Of a stretch of 64,000 bases of DNA, positions 26,501-40,000 are shown one piece after another; within the stretch, counting starts at the first letter, position 1, and each line of letters starts with the position of its first letter. A model generated the notes under the pieces. It ran no database searches and was not told the origin of the DNA. It saw only the letters and a list, made by a program, of their open reading frames with translations. The position numbers and the translations under genes were made by a program. Source of the stretch: Geosiphon pyriformis (lineage: Eukaryota > Glomeromycota > Glomeromycetes > Archaeosporales > Geosiphonaceae); assembly GCA_016748015.1 (NCBI GenBank), contig JAAOMT010000034.1:582277-646276 (forward strand), read 5' to 3'.

Positions 26501-28192
26501 TGCAGTTTTTTATTAAGTTATATATTAGTCCAGTAAACAATTTTTTGGTTAAGGTGATAAAAATTTTTTTGGACTTTAAATTATAATTTGTCCAATGTAT
26601 TTTATAGTCCTAATAAGTTTCTAATATTAGTTGTTTTGAGGCAATTCTTGTACTTTAGTTTGGTTTATTTTTTAAAGTGATTTGGAATTGTATTTGGTAA
26701 TAGGCTTTTAGATAAAAAGTTCAATATAATAGATTAAAAAACTTTTTGTTATTAGAAAAAGTTAAATTCTAAAGACTCTGTACCTTATTTATTTAAGATT
26801 ATATTAAAATTTTTACATGATAAAAGGTTTTTATTGATTGATTTAGCTGAGACAAATCTGTTATTTGGCTTGAATATTTTGAATTCTAAAAATTTTTTTA
26901 ATGTATAAAGTTGTTTATATAAAATTTGGTTTGGCTCTATATAAATATATATAGATAGATTTTTGAAAAATGCTGGTTTTGCTGATGTTGTTAATAAAAC
27001 TGCTACTTATTTCCTGACTGTAGACATGAGTATTAGTATAAAAATACATAGACTTCTGTTTTTTATTATGGCTAAATTGCAGACTGTTGCTTTGTTTTTG
27101 AAGTGTGTTCTATTTTTCTGTACAGTAATTTTGTATTTAGACAACTAAGCCATTATTAATACATATGTATCTAAATTAATGTTAATTATATTTGACTTTT
27201 ATAATTAATACTGAATAGAAAAAAGACATATTGTTAATTTAATTAAAGATAAATATCTTATTGTAAATTAAATAAAAATTAAAAGTTATTTGGAAATTTC
27301 TGGCAATAAAAAAGCTAATATAATTATAGACAAGACTACTTATTCTCTTTTTTTTTTGTTAAAAGAGGTGTAAGAATATTTTTTAATAGTTAAAAGCACA
27401 GCTGTATTTAACAATACTCATTATTTTGTTTGAGATTTATTTAAGTTTATTAGTTATGTTTGATGAAAAGCTAGTTTTGGTCATAATATTATTTTAAATA
27501 CATTAATTAAAAAAGTAAATTGAGTGACTATAGCTAAAATTTGGCATCTTAATTTGCATATGCTTTCTGAATTTACTAATAAAAAGTCTGTTAATCTGTA
27601 CATGTACTTGATAAAAACTGTATATAGATAACTATTGGTGGTAGTTAAGAAGAGATTATATAATAAAAGATATCTTAAAATACTGTGTTTATTGTATAAT
27701 AAAGTAAAATTATTTGATTATATTTTTACTTATGTTTAAGATATTGGTATTTATAAAGAAATTTTGGTTGAAGTTTTTGCATAATAAGCCACATTAGTAG
27801 ATGCTTGTAATTAAGTTTTTTTTATTGTTTTGTAAATACTCTCTAAATATTCTTTAAATATGAATCTGTATACAGTAGTTTGTAAGAGTTTTGTATTAAA
27901 AAATTGGTGCATAAAAACTGTTGGAGTTTTTGATAGAAGAAAGGAAACTATCTTTGCTGTTATTGAATATGTGAAACATTTGGTAAAATTGCATTATATT
28001 AAGACATAATTGGTAAGATTTAAACATAAGATGAATATAGAAAAAGCTAAATTGGTTGAAAATAGTGGTTTAATATCTGAATTGTCTTGTAGTGTAGTGT
28101 TTATGCTGTCAAATGGAGTGGTTAAGTTGCTTGGTATTATTGAGTCTTTTGCTGTTAGTTTTGGTAGGTTCTTTTTTTTTTGGTTTGGGTAG
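23600..28192 (+). pseudogene. LINE ORF2: endonuclease and reverse transcriptase, broken
   Basis: The AP-type endonuclease is visible at 23881-24260: the usual G-G-D-F-N-E-D appears as ENFNENKS near 23990, LDYIFIS near 24135, and the terminal D-T-D-H motif as NTDYK near 24210, so catalytic Asp and His are lost. RT motifs follow: LLVINSLLDNKAADLFGI near 25080, then RIFYNLLLCKIKRH near 25710 and FVNDIIWI near 25855 in place of F-V-D-D. The final conserved stretch, 28010-28192, ends at TAG. No active enzyme is possible. Confidence 0.8.
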
Positions 28193-28357
28193 TAATATAC
28201 ATGTTTGTATAGGTGTATAGTGTTGTCTTGTCTGGCTTGAGTGGCTAGTCATATGTAGTATGAGCATGAGTCGCATTTAGTTTGAGCCACTTAGTTTGGT
28301 TCTATGTAATAGATAGCAGTTGGGCTTCACTCAATAAATTGTTATTAAAAAAAATTG

Positions 28358-28532
28358 TTTAATTTGCTGTGTTTTTACTAATTATTGTTTTAAAATTTAA
28401 TAAAAAAACAAAAAAACTTGTTTTTTTAAAAGGTTTGTAAAAATTCAGTTAATAATTTGATTGTTAATTATATTAAGTTGTATAACAAGAATTTGATTTC
28501 TTTTCCCCAGTTTAATCGTAATTGTTCTTATC
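28358..28532 (+). promoter_or_regulatory. Short upstream region of importin-11
   Basis: Only about 175 bp separate the LINE tail from the importin-11 ATG. A pyrimidine tract ending TTTTCCCCAG at 28501-28510 could be the acceptor of a 5'-UTR intron, in which case the promoter would lie inside or beyond the LINE. No clear TATA element. Confidence 0.35.
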
Positions 28533-31500
28533 ATGTCTTCAGCTCGCGACCAACTTTTGCTGGCCCTTGCTCAAGCTACATCACAAGAAGCAGCACAAAT
28601 AAAAGCGGCTGAAACCATGCTCAAGCAGTGGGAGACTGTTCCTGATTTCTATATAACCCTACTCGTGAGATTAGCTTGTCAACTACCTTTTACTTCATTT
28701 ATCCTTCAGTTTTTAATGCTTAGAAAATAAAACCTAGGACATAGTGTACGATAAGACGGTTGTGCAAAATGTTCGCTTTATGGGTATCATTTATTTTAAA
28801 AATGGTCTTGATCGTTATTGGCGGAAAACAGCCAAAAAGTATGTGGGTTTGAGTGAAGGCTGGTTCATTGTTTGAATAATTTTTTTACCTGTTGAGTTTG
28901 ATTAAGTTTATTTTATAAATGGGGTTTGCTTTATATATTTTATGATAATTTGAAAATTTTGGTACTGGTCAATAAAATCAATGCTTCCTTCCCTCTGTCT
29001 TGTAGTGCTATAAGATCAGAGGAGAAGATGCAAATAAAGAGTCGACTTCTCTCTTTTATGGATGAGGAAATTAATCAGGTCCGCGTCCAAAAACCATTAT
29101 TATAGCAAGTATGGGAGATTGTTATATTGAGGTTCGATCAATAGTCTTTATAAACGACAGGTGTGAACAGACTCGGTCCATATAATGGAATCAGAGCAAA
29201 TTCAACTCGAAAACCTTAACTAAAATGCTTGATAATTCTTTTTGGTGGTCTTCTCACCGAAGAATATTCAACTTAATCAATATGGTCGTTTTACAAGAAA
29301 AACCAGAATCCTCATATTTTATATCTATATTTCAATTGGTATAGCTGGCAGCACAAAATGCATTGCTTGTTTCTAAGATCGCACGATCCGATTACCCGAA
29401 TGAATGGTGTGTCTCAATTTAGTTACCTATTTTTGCTCTTTAATTGCTTGACATTCTCCTTTTGATTCATTTTCCTTCATTATTTCTCTTCGTTTCCCCA
29501 AACTTAATTTTACAATTAAGGCCTGATCTTTTACAAAATCTATTGAGTATAATACATTCAACCTTGGGTTCACAACTGGATGCCCATTCTGCATTAATTC
29601 AAAAACGATCATTACTGACATTGCACTTGGTCGTGAAAGCTCTTTGCTCTCGAACCTTTGGTCCGGATCGTAGAATGTTAGAGCAGGTACCTATCTTTTC
29701 ATTAGATTTGGCAAATTGCAAAAATTTTCAAAAAACCTTTCATCTTAAATTTTGATAATACAGTTTTATATTTTAAAAGATTGCACCAGAGTTACTTCAT
29801 AACGTTGGGATTATATATGTGGAGCATGTCAATCAACTTTTGGGCTTAATCTCTTCAGGCCTTGATAACTTAAAAATGATCAATGAGCTCGAAACATCTT
29901 TATTAGCTTTGAAGTGTATAAGACGATTAATTGTCCACGGATTTCAGGATATTAGTGAGGCTCATCAAGCAAAGGTAAAATTCATACCCACAGTTTGCTT
30001 AAGATCTTGATAATTTTGTGCGATTACACAATATCAAATGGTTTAGTCATTTCAATGCTAAAACTTTATCTCATTAAACTATTTTAGATTTTATTTGAGC
30101 TCGTATTTGATCATTTACAACAATTTTACAATTGGCGTAAGTCACATTTCAGCTTTTGATTTGAATTGAAGTAGTTTTTTATCGAGAAATCTTAATTTCT
30201 CTTGAGCTCATCTTGTTTTCATATTTACTCTAGGTAAATCAATGGAAGACGGATCATCACCAATAATTTCCTTGATTGAGGCTCACATTTCCCTTATCGG
30301 CAAACTCTATATTGATCTGCAAAAAACTCATCCAATTCCCTTCGTCCTTGTACCGAGATCAATGGACCTTTTAAAGTATTTTTGGCAGATTTTGATTAAT
30401 GACGGTTCCTCATACGAAGCAGGTCAGCCATGATATTGCAAGGTTTAATTTCTATTTGATTGGCAATTATACTCAAAGAATCAATTAAATGAAAGATGTT
30501 CTCGATCAATCATTATTGTCTGTTCAGATTTATCAACCAAATCACCTACTTTTGAAAAAATTCTCGTTCAAGGTCTTCTGCTTTTAAAAGGAATAATCAA
30601 AAAGTCCGCCTATAATCAGAATCCACGGGGTAAGATCAATGCCAACAGAATTTCACGAATTAATTATAATAATTATATCAAATAACAGGACTTGATAAGT
30701 CAAAAGTGACTGATGCATATTCACGAGTGGACACCGAGTTTCTCACCCCCGATTTTGTGAAGATTTGTGCAGAGACTTTAATATCACGATTTCTAGTCCT
30801 AATGAAATCTGATTTAAAAATGTGGGAAGAGGATCCTGAAGGATGGGTAAATCACTTAGAAGACGATCACTGGGAATATCAGATACGCGTAAGTGGCTTA
30901 GACTTAAAATATTTTTGTTTGGAATTGTAAAATAATAGTATTTTCTGATTTTTTTTGAAAATCATAGCCTTGCTCAGAAAAATTATTCATGGATCTTTTA
31001 TCACAATATCGTCAAATTCTATCACCCTTATTAATCCAAATGCTTCGGAGTGTTTCATGTAAGTTAATAAAGACTGAATTCAATTTTTTCTTGTTTCTAC
31101 TTCTCTAATAATTTCGTTGCTTTTAATTATCCATTTATAGCTATCACTGAAGGAAAAGACTTGCTTCTTAAGGACGCAGTTTACTCCGCGGTTGGATTAG
31201 GGGCCCACGCATTATATGATGAATTTGAATTCGATGATTTTTTGATACATCACTTGATCATGGAAGCTGGCAACCGTAATCTAAGGTATGCCTCAATTTT
31301 AAATTGTAACTTGTATGGTTTAAAGTAAATAAATGAGGCAATTTAATTTATTCTACTAGCTTCAAGATCATTCGTCGTCGTATCGGCTGGTTAATTGGAC
31401 AATGGATCAGCGTGAAAATTTCAAAAGGTGTTCGATCAAAAGTTTATGAAGTCATGTTACATCTGATGGATCCATCTGAAGACTTGGTAGTCAGAATGAC

Positions 31501-33571
31501 GGCTGTTATTAATCTTGGGAATTATATCCTTTATTAGTCGGCGATCATCGGTTTTATATTTCGGAAAAAAGCTCTATGATGATATTAAAGTGCATATTCT
31601 ATCTTAACTTAATTCATCAAACGTATAGACGAATGGGACTTCGAGGCAATTTCATTTGCTCCATACCTTGAAAGTTCAATTACAATATTAACTCGCATGG
31701 TAGGGGAAGTTGAACAATTCGATAGTCGAACCAAGATTTTAAATTGTTTATCCCTTATAGTAGAACGAATGAAAGATCAGGTAATCAATCAAATTAAATT
31801 GTCACCATTTATGTACTCATATACTTACACAAGGTATATCCTTTTCAACTTTTTTAAGATTGCTCCTTTCGCCCAGCAGATTACAACCTTATTACCTCCC
31901 TTATGGCAAGCTTCCCAGGGAGAACATTGGTTCAAGCCATCCATCTTGGTGATTTTGACCAAACTAGTTACTGTATGTAAAAATAAAATTTATACTAAAA
32001 AATTTTATTGATTAATAATATTAACCATTTCTCTTTGTTTTTTCATTGATTTAATTATAGGCATTAAAAGAGCAATCAAGTAATCTCCAAGAATTTATAA
32101 TACCACTCCTACAGTTCAACCTTAACCCCAACACAGTACGTAGAATTTGTTCATTTTGGAGATGCCTTGCCAATATAGATAATATTCATATAAGTTGTGT
32201 GTTGTTCAGGAAGAACACGTTTACCTTTCGGATGACGCATTAGATTTATGGCAAGCAATACTGCAGAACACTGTAGAATGTACACCTCTTTTGTTCAGCC
32301 TTGTTCCCACTGCCATTTCATTATTGGAATTTGGTTCAGAGCTGCTTAAGAAGGTTCTTCAAGTCTTGGAAAGTTATATAATACTGGTGCCTGAAATGCT
32401 TATGCAGGTATTTCCACGAAAAGGAGTTGATTTATTGAATTCTAAGACACTGGCTCGTCAAATTTATATGGAAAAACTAAGAAGTTGATTATTCACAAAT
32501 CTATGTAGGCATACGCCCATTCAATATTAGATGTTTTCACGCGTCTTTTGGGTGATTTGAAAGTCGAAGCTTGCACTGCTATAGTTCACGTTATTGACAT
32601 TATATTGCAAGCATGTTCAATACAATTTATAGGGGACTTTTTGATTACGACGGGTCTTTTATGGAAGTTGCTAAATATTTTATTTGAAGCTGAGGTAAAT
32701 ATTATCCAGGATCTTTATTAGTTGCTGATAAAGAAACTTATTAAATTTTACATCTGGGGAATCTTCAATTACAGAAACACCCTTTTAACATCGTCAGTTA
32801 TATATCAGTGTTTGCCAGAATTGTTGTTATTGATCCAACTTACTTTCTGCGGTTTATTGACGTTGCCGTACAAAAATTCAACCTACCTTCTTTGCTTGAG
32901 AAAGTTTTAGATATATGGCTAGAAAGAGTAAGAATTAAGAAAATTAAAATTTTGCCTACATGTTGATAATTTGGTAATAACCTTTTTAACTTTTATAGTT
33001 TGATAATATAGGACATCCAAAACAAAGGAAATTGAATGCGATGGCATTCACTACGCTTATCTCCACTAATAATCCTGTAATCCTCGTTCGCCTACCCCAA
33101 TTTATTAATATTTTGTGTGATGTGTTGAGCGAGATCAAGGAGATCGGAGGTGGCGAGTAAGCAGCTATATTATATGCTTTAGTTTCTATTAATTTTCTTC
33201 AAAGTTAAGTTAAAATTTGGCGTATTTTATTAATATTTCAAAATTAGTGCGTTAGTATATTGGCAAGAAGATCCAAGGGATAATACAGAGTTTGAGAATG
33301 ACGAGGAAACGGCAGAAACGAAGCGACGACGATTGGTACCATTCCTTTTTTACTTGAATATTCCATGATATTGCAATACACTGCTGATAAACAAATATAT
33401 TCATAGTTATTACAACGTGACCCTGTCCACAATACCAATATGATTCAATATATCCGACAAAAGTTGGCTGAATGTGAATCACTAAATGGTGGTCCAGACG
33501 TGTTTAGACAACTATACATTAATGGAATTGATCCTTCTCTATTGGATCAACTTTACGGATTCCTATCCTAA
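28533..33571 (+). CDS. IPO11: Importin-11 (KAP120-type karyopherin beta), 22 exons
   Basis: Nuclear import receptor of the importin-beta superfamily, a solenoid of HEAT repeats that binds RanGTP and carries cargo through the nuclear pore. The predicted protein is 987 residues, close to the 975 of human importin-11. It follows that protein along its length: LKQWETVPDFY in the N-terminal importin domain, NGLDRYWRKTA, KMWEEDPEGW, RRRIGWLIGQWISVK and the C-terminal DPVH and LLDQLYGFL. Exons: 28533-28664, 28738-28838, 29006-29078, 29345-29406, 29521-29686, 29780-29974, 30088-30136, 30234-30422, 30528-30629, 30689-30888, 30968-31058, 31141-31285, 31360-31523, 31623-31780, 31859-31972, 32061-32135, 32210-32407, 32509-32694, 32775-32927, 32999-33156, 33248-33335, 33407-33571. 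They sum to 2964 bases, in frame. All introns are GT-AG except 31524-31622, an AT-AC intron. The ATG starts the conserved N-terminus. No damage seen; it should be functional. Confidence 0.95.
31524..31622 (+). other. U12-type AT-AC intron of importin-11
   Basis: The donor is ATATCCTT (31524-31531), the full minor-spliceosome 5' consensus. A branch-like TATCTTAAC (31600-31608) has its adenosine 15 bases before the AC at 31621-31622. Splicing here joins INLGN to CIDEWDF, which fits the conserved Asp-acidic-Trp-Asp-Phe segment of importin-11 and keeps the 22-exon frame. Reading on from exon 13 without this splice meets a TAG within a few codons, and no GT-AG pair in the interval restores the frame. 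Confidence 0.87.
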
Positions 33572-34055
33572 TTATTGGTTTATTCGCATGCCAATAAACT
33601 AGAATTCAGATTGATAATCTCAAGTTATCGGGGATAAGCAATAGAATTGATTTTCCACCTTGGCCGTGAATTAAAGAAAATCTGATACAAAGATGTAAAT
33701 CACGTGAAATTCATAATCTAGACAAATTGGTTTCTTAATAAAAAATTGGAAGATTGCATAAATTATATAATTTGAAATTGTAATTATGCATTATATGATT
33801 TGCAATTTACTCAAGTTATTTTTTTTAATTATTAAAAATATTTATGTTTTACATAGCTTTCAATAATCTTATTTATAATAATGAAAATTTTAATTATTTT
33901 TATAAAAATCGACTTTTTAAAGATTTAATAACATACTTTTATTAAAAAATATTTTATAAATATGAAAATCTAAGGTTTTAGGCTTTTTGGCTAATGATTG
34001 CGACATCAAACTTATCGAATTTTTTCTAGAGCCAAAAATGGAAGAGGGACCTAAT
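33572..34055. other. Convergent intergenic region between importin-11 and FANCI
   Basis: 484 bp, AT-rich. It must hold the 3' ends of both transcripts; AATAAA-like sequences occur on both strands. No other gene is seen. Confidence 0.6.
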
Positions 34056-37000
34056 TCATCCTAGTTTTCTTTGTTTTTTTCGAGGTTCTCGCAAACTATT
34101 TTCACCACCTTGTGATTCCTGAAAATGCAAAAAAAATTCTAGTATGCTCGCAAGAACTTCTATGGTAACAGGTTAATAAAAAAAGGGTTTTCACACTATG
34201 GCATTTTGTGATTCAAGTCGGGATCTGCCAAACGAGCGGAATTTTAGGAAGAAAATTAATAGATTATGAGATATATTACCTTATTATTGTCGTCTTCCAT
34301 ATGCTCCTCTTGATTCGATTGTGAATCACCATTGCTTTTAGTTTTTTTTTGATTCTGTCGTGAATTCTAGATCCAAAAAAATTCGAAAACATCAATTTTT
34401 ATTTTTCTTTCAAAATAAAATTCTATTTCAAAAAATACCTTTTTCGAATGTTTTTTTGATTGATCTTTTTCTTCATCATTGAGTTGGATTCTGAAATCAC
34501 GTGCAGTTGAGCGCTTCACATATTGCATAAGGTCGGTCTGATTCAAGAAATAAAAAAAGGAATTGAACAACTTTAAATCAAATTTCCACTCGGAGACTAA
34601 CACTTAAGAAAAATTCACCTTAGATCTTTTGGCTAATAACAGCAAATATCGCTCAAATTGTTCCAGCATAAAAATTAACGCTGGAATCATTTTGGATTCC
34701 CGTGCAATTCTTGCCTAGGTACGTGTGGCGAATCAATGTTAGTAAATCCTGTTTATCAGAAGAATTGAGGGCTCATAACAACTCACTAAATTTGTTTTAT
34801 TTTTTCCTTTTTTGCCAAGGTGTCTAGTAGCGTCGGTTTGAAGCCCAAAGGACGTGAGAAACTTGTAAAGATTCTCTGAAAGATGTTTCCCAGCTAGCTC
34901 GATCACATTAATGAAGCAATCGGTAATATTCCCTTCCGATAATTTCTAAAAAAATTCAGCCAGATGAGCCAAATAAGCATTAAAAGAAAGAAAAATAAAT
35001 TTCATACATATTTAGTAAGCGCTTGAAGAACTTTATATGTTCTTTTCAAACTTTTGATCATGTGTTCAGCGCAGACATCTGATAAAGAGGTTCGCTCGAG
35101 ATATATCGTTGCGTTTATCATTTTAATGAGAATATCGGAAATTGCAATTTCCATTTGTGTTCTTTCTGGCACATTTTTGTCCGACCCTTCTTCCACTAGA
35201 GATTTTTATGTTTTAAAAGTGAAAAAAATCAACTCAAATCTCAATAGACACCTACTTGCTGAACTCAAAGAAATTTTCATTCTCTCTATGCACCACTCTA
35301 AGTCTTGATATATTTGTTCCAAGAAACCAATTAGGATATCACAAATGGTTCCCGTGTTTCGAGAATTGACAATCTGAAATTTTGTCGTCTCTTTCTCTGC
35401 CTCACTTGGCCTGCGGGATGTCCCATTTGCCTCGTCCTCAATACCGCCCATGACGAATAAAAGATCGCAAGCAATCTCTGAGGGTTTATTGAATTTTGCC
35501 ATGTCCTTTTCGAAATTTAGCAACATGCTTATAATTATTTTTGTAAATCCGTTATCTTCAATACTTTTTTCAAGGCAAACTGTTTGAAGCCACGAAATCA
35601 ACTGGTCCAACTCAACTTGCGTTGCCGGCGGATCATTTCGATTGGTGAAATGTTTTGACAAAGATGATATTGTCTGACATAATCCAGTAGCCTCTGGAAT
35701 TAATGTTGTAGGTTGCTCCAGTAATGTCGTTATGAGGCGCTATTTTAAAAACCGATGTCTCAGTGTCTCAGCCATATCAGAACAAATTCAATATAATTAC
35801 GGAAACTCTGTAATTTACCTCAAATTCTCGAATGTATAACCCCAGCCAACCATTAAGATGATCAGGAATGTTCTCAGAGACAAGCTTATCAGAGGGGTAC
35901 GCCATGGCCAAAAAATTAGTCAGTTTTTCAGGCCAACAAACGGAGACAACTTCCGTTAATATTTGAAAGCATTCTATTGCAATAGCAAGAATGGATTTTT
36001 TCTGTAGGATAACAATTCCATGAGATTTTCAGAATTATAATTTCTTTGGATAGATTTTTATCATTCAAAAATTACCTTTTTTTTTTCCACAACGCTAGTC
36101 GATTGGTTACGGGTAGCTTCATCATTACTGTTAATAAATTCACTCATAAACACTTGCCCTAAGGAGGTACAGGATGAAAATGTAGAGTCGTCTTCGGAAT
36201 TATAATTTGGCAATATCTTTAATTTAGAAATACGTTATTGTCAATTAATGATAGAAGCACTTAATAGAACTGGTAGAAATACCTGCGCAATTTTATTATA
36301 GGCTGCTGAAGTGATATATTTGACGAAATCCGCATCGTTTCTCAAGATCATCTTAGATTCCATAATATCCAAATCTTCACCATTACGGAAAGTAAATTGA
36401 CATATTTCGGAGATACATCTAAAGCTTAGAATAGACTTTCCATATGAGCTCGACACATTCTTGCGGGCTAAATAGAATATATCATGAAATTAATGATACT
36501 TCTATATTTTAATTGTCTCAGTTATTTTCAAGGTTCGAGATTTTAAAACTTTCTAGCATACCTTTGGGGTTATTTGTGAGAAGAGATTGTAGTTGCATGT
36601 AGCTTTTGAATAGTTTCAATATCATTTTACAGACATTAGAAGAATGTTCCTCGGAAAAGAAAACATGTTCAATCAGGGCCTATCAGTTTAATAGATTTCA
36701 AAACAAATTAATTTATTTAGATAATAAAAACTCGGCTGTTGCATTTTACCTCATAACATTCCATCAGCAGACTTCCAGTTATATTATTTCGTGTGCCTTC
36801 AATAGAATTCGTTTTGAATTCAGCAGAGGAATCTATCCCAAAATCGGTTATATCCCCTGTGCAAACACGTTCGATGAGCGCAGCCAATTGTTTTTTGAAT
36901 GAATCAACGTTATTTAATTTCACTTCATCTAAAAATTTCCATGAATTAATAGAATATAAAAATATATCAAGTCTCTTCAGATTTCAGACAAACCTTCTTC

Positions 37001-40000
37001 ATTGTGCTGCGATATCCTTGTGACTGATTTGCTTATACATTGAATTAGGTGGGCCATTGGTTCAGCTCCAAAGGGTTCACCACCCACATTTTCAATGCAT
37101 AAATCAAGACGAAGTGTAGCATGAACGCTAGTTTCCATTTCAAAGTATTTTAAGAACTAAAAGTAGTTGCGATTCTCTTATTAAAGCTCTGACAGGAAAT
37201 AACGATTGATGGAGATCAGAAAACATAACCAACCTGAGGATACAACATTTCGAAAACGTCTTGAATAAAATCTTGTCGGATATAAAGGAGATCCATCAAT
37301 TCCATTAAACCCTGGTAAAGGGCTTTGCGAATTTCAGCTTGTTGACTAAAAAATCTTCGAAGCATCCCTATAACCCGAAAATATGGCTATTGCTGAATTT
37401 GAGATGTATCAAACGTAAAAACTTGAATTTAAAGAGACCTACCCAAGATTTCAAGAGATAGGGCTCTCGGGTTTTGCTTTATTACGGATTGCGACCCTGA
37501 GACTAATGAAGATTGTGCGAAAATCGAACTAGAAGTTGGTTCAGAAATTGACAGCCTCAACAACCTTAAAAACCCTTTCAAAGCGATCTGACGGCCATCC
37601 AAATCCCTTGAAAATTTTCAATATAATTATTAGATCGTGCTAGGGTCGGAAATGCAATTCATAAGTTCAACGAGTGACATACTTTGCAAACATGCTTTTG
37701 CGCAAGACTAACATCAAACCATCACGGAAATTTTGATTAGAGTAAATAATCGGCTCCACGGCGTTCAATAATCGGTCGGCAGTACCGACCGAGAGATATG
37801 ACAAATAATCAAGGGTTTCCTTGATCTAAGTAAATGACTAATTTTTAAATATAATGATTACTGTCAATATAAGATATTAGAAGCATACCTTCGACAAATA
37901 AGGAACTAATGTTTGCGGGGATTCTTTGACAATAAGATCCAATAAATTTAGGGAACTAATGACACTCCCCGACTTTCCTATTACTCTTGACAATATTTGA
38001 TCCAGAATTTCGCAACGAACCATATCATGGACCTAAGAATACCGAAAAAATAACTATGTAGTTAATTGGCTGATTGCTTCTATTAAAAGAAGTTTATAAA
38101 TAAAAATAACCTTGAACATCTCCAATAAAACGTGAGTTGATAATTCACTGGCCATTTCATGAGGATTCATCCTATACCCTTTTCTAACTTTACTAGTATC
38201 TGATAGAATGGGTAAATGTAATGATATAATTAATTAAATTTTTTTAATAGGATTCGACAGATTGAGTCGTATTTAGCCACCTGGCACTTTTACAATCGAC
38301 AATGTGGTTGCGGCATGATCCATTGTAATTAATGCGAGTTGCACCAAACTTTGCGTTGCTTGATCCCAACCGAAAGATGTCTTTTTAATTAATCGAAGGA
38401 AAATCTCTCTTATAGGTATTAAATCGATAATAGGGGATATTTCTATAATCAAAATCGGGAAGTTTATTGATAATGAATTAAAATTTCAAGAACTGAAAGC
38501 AGTTTGTAACACACGGGATATCCAGGGAGATTTTTCGAGTTTTTCGGTGTCTCGAAAAACGGCTATTATTGAATTTTTCATAAATTCCAAAGCCTATGAA
38601 AAAGAAAACTTTAGTTGTCATTTCTCAAATCCGATATTTTCTAAATAGATTATTTTGAGATGCCTGATCCTCGAAACGGTGTATTCTTGCAAGGGATAAT
38701 ACGCAGGCGATATTGAAAGGAGTCAATAGTGCTGTTTTGCCTAATTTCATATATTTTAAAAACTCGCTTCCTAATTCCTATTTAAGGTAAAGTAAAATTT
38801 TGAGCGAGAAAAATATTGAAAAGATGTATTTTTGTTTCATTTAATCACCTGATCTTGCTTTACGGCAAAACATAAGTGAATAATCACAGTTCCCTCCATG
38901 AGAGCAAGTTGAGAAAAAGAAATCGAAGATTTACATTCTTCAGATTGCTTTTCACTAAGAAATAAGTGAATAGAAAATTTTATTCATGGATAACTAAAGA
39001 ATACGAAGCATAAAAAGTTTACTCTGAATGTAATACTTTGCCGCGATTTGATCTTCGAAAATCTCCTCATCCAATTTATTGAAATATTCAGCAATGCCAC
39101 GGAGAATTAATCGTTTATGACCCTGAAAGATTGACCTCTGATTAACTATATAAATTTTGAAATCACATAATTATCAAGAATCACCGACCTTGCGTGATAA
39201 CAAAAGAAGTTGATATATTATAGGTGGTACTTCATTTATATCCATTGTTTCAACAAGCCTGAAAAGATTTTAACTTCAACTTTCGTCTTAATGAAAGATT
39301 TGTTCTGATGGGTTTATTTCATGAATTGTTACCTTAAGATTTTATCCACTACAATTGATACCTAAAAGTGTCCAATATTAAGGTAGAGAAAAGAAATTAA
39401 TAATCCAAAACCTGGCCAAATATTAGAACAAATTAAAGATAGCATCGAGAGTTTTTACTTGATCATCTGTCATTGGAATATCCTGAAACACGTTAGCGAG
39501 ACTTAGAACGTTTGAGTTATCCCATTTTGAATTGCACAATCGATTCAACAGAAAATCTTTATATTCTGGACCACCAAAGACTTGTGATGATGTTTGATCT
39601 CGAATAGTAATGGAATCCGCAGATGCGAATATCGACAGCAAGGCCGGAAGAAAGGCGAACAATTTCCCATGTGTGGGTTTTCCTCGACGCAAGGCATCAA
39701 TGATATAAGTGGTAACTTCGAGAAGAACCGATTCTGAAAGATTCTTCATCTAAAGTTGGAAAAGAACCAAATATTTAAATTTATATTGAGATCAGTGAAT
39801 CAGTCTTTATTAATCACCTCAGTAATACAAAGAACAACCAAGTCTGTGACACCTTTGTCGAATATAGCTGAATTATCGTTTCCTTTAGTGCTCAGCCTGT
39901 GAGATGTATAATTTGAAGAAAAAAACATACAGTGGAAGGGGAAAACGCGTAATTTCTTCGAATATATAGTTTTTAGCCTAACCATATTGTGATGGTCATC

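Larger units (their letters stand above)
21650..28357 (+). mobile_element. LINE (non-LTR retrotransposon), decayed
   Basis: Two plus-strand coding regions in LINE order: a nucleic-acid-binding ORF1 with a CCHC knuckle, then ORF2 with an endonuclease, reverse transcriptase and C-terminal part. The 3' end is a non-coding tail finishing AATAAATTGTTATTAAAAAA near 28340-28357. Residue patterns are those of LINEs abundant in Rhizophagus genomes, recognised from memory rather than by a search. Stops are dense throughout. The insertion stops about 175 bp before the importin-11 start codon. Confidence 0.85.

Noticed and set aside
31524-31622. Ordinary GT-AG intron at this place
   Set aside because: No GT donor between the conserved exon 13 residues and the in-frame TAG gives the phase required by exon 14; the AT-AC solution fits both frame and consensus.
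33244-33482. Minus-strand frames over the last importin-11 exons
   Set aside because: Antisense of exons 21-22, whose plus-strand translation is conserved.
35054-37023. Plus-strand frames of 70-100 residues (35054-35308, 36606-36902, 36793-37023)
   Set aside because: Shadows of FANCI exons, which match the known family on the minus strand.
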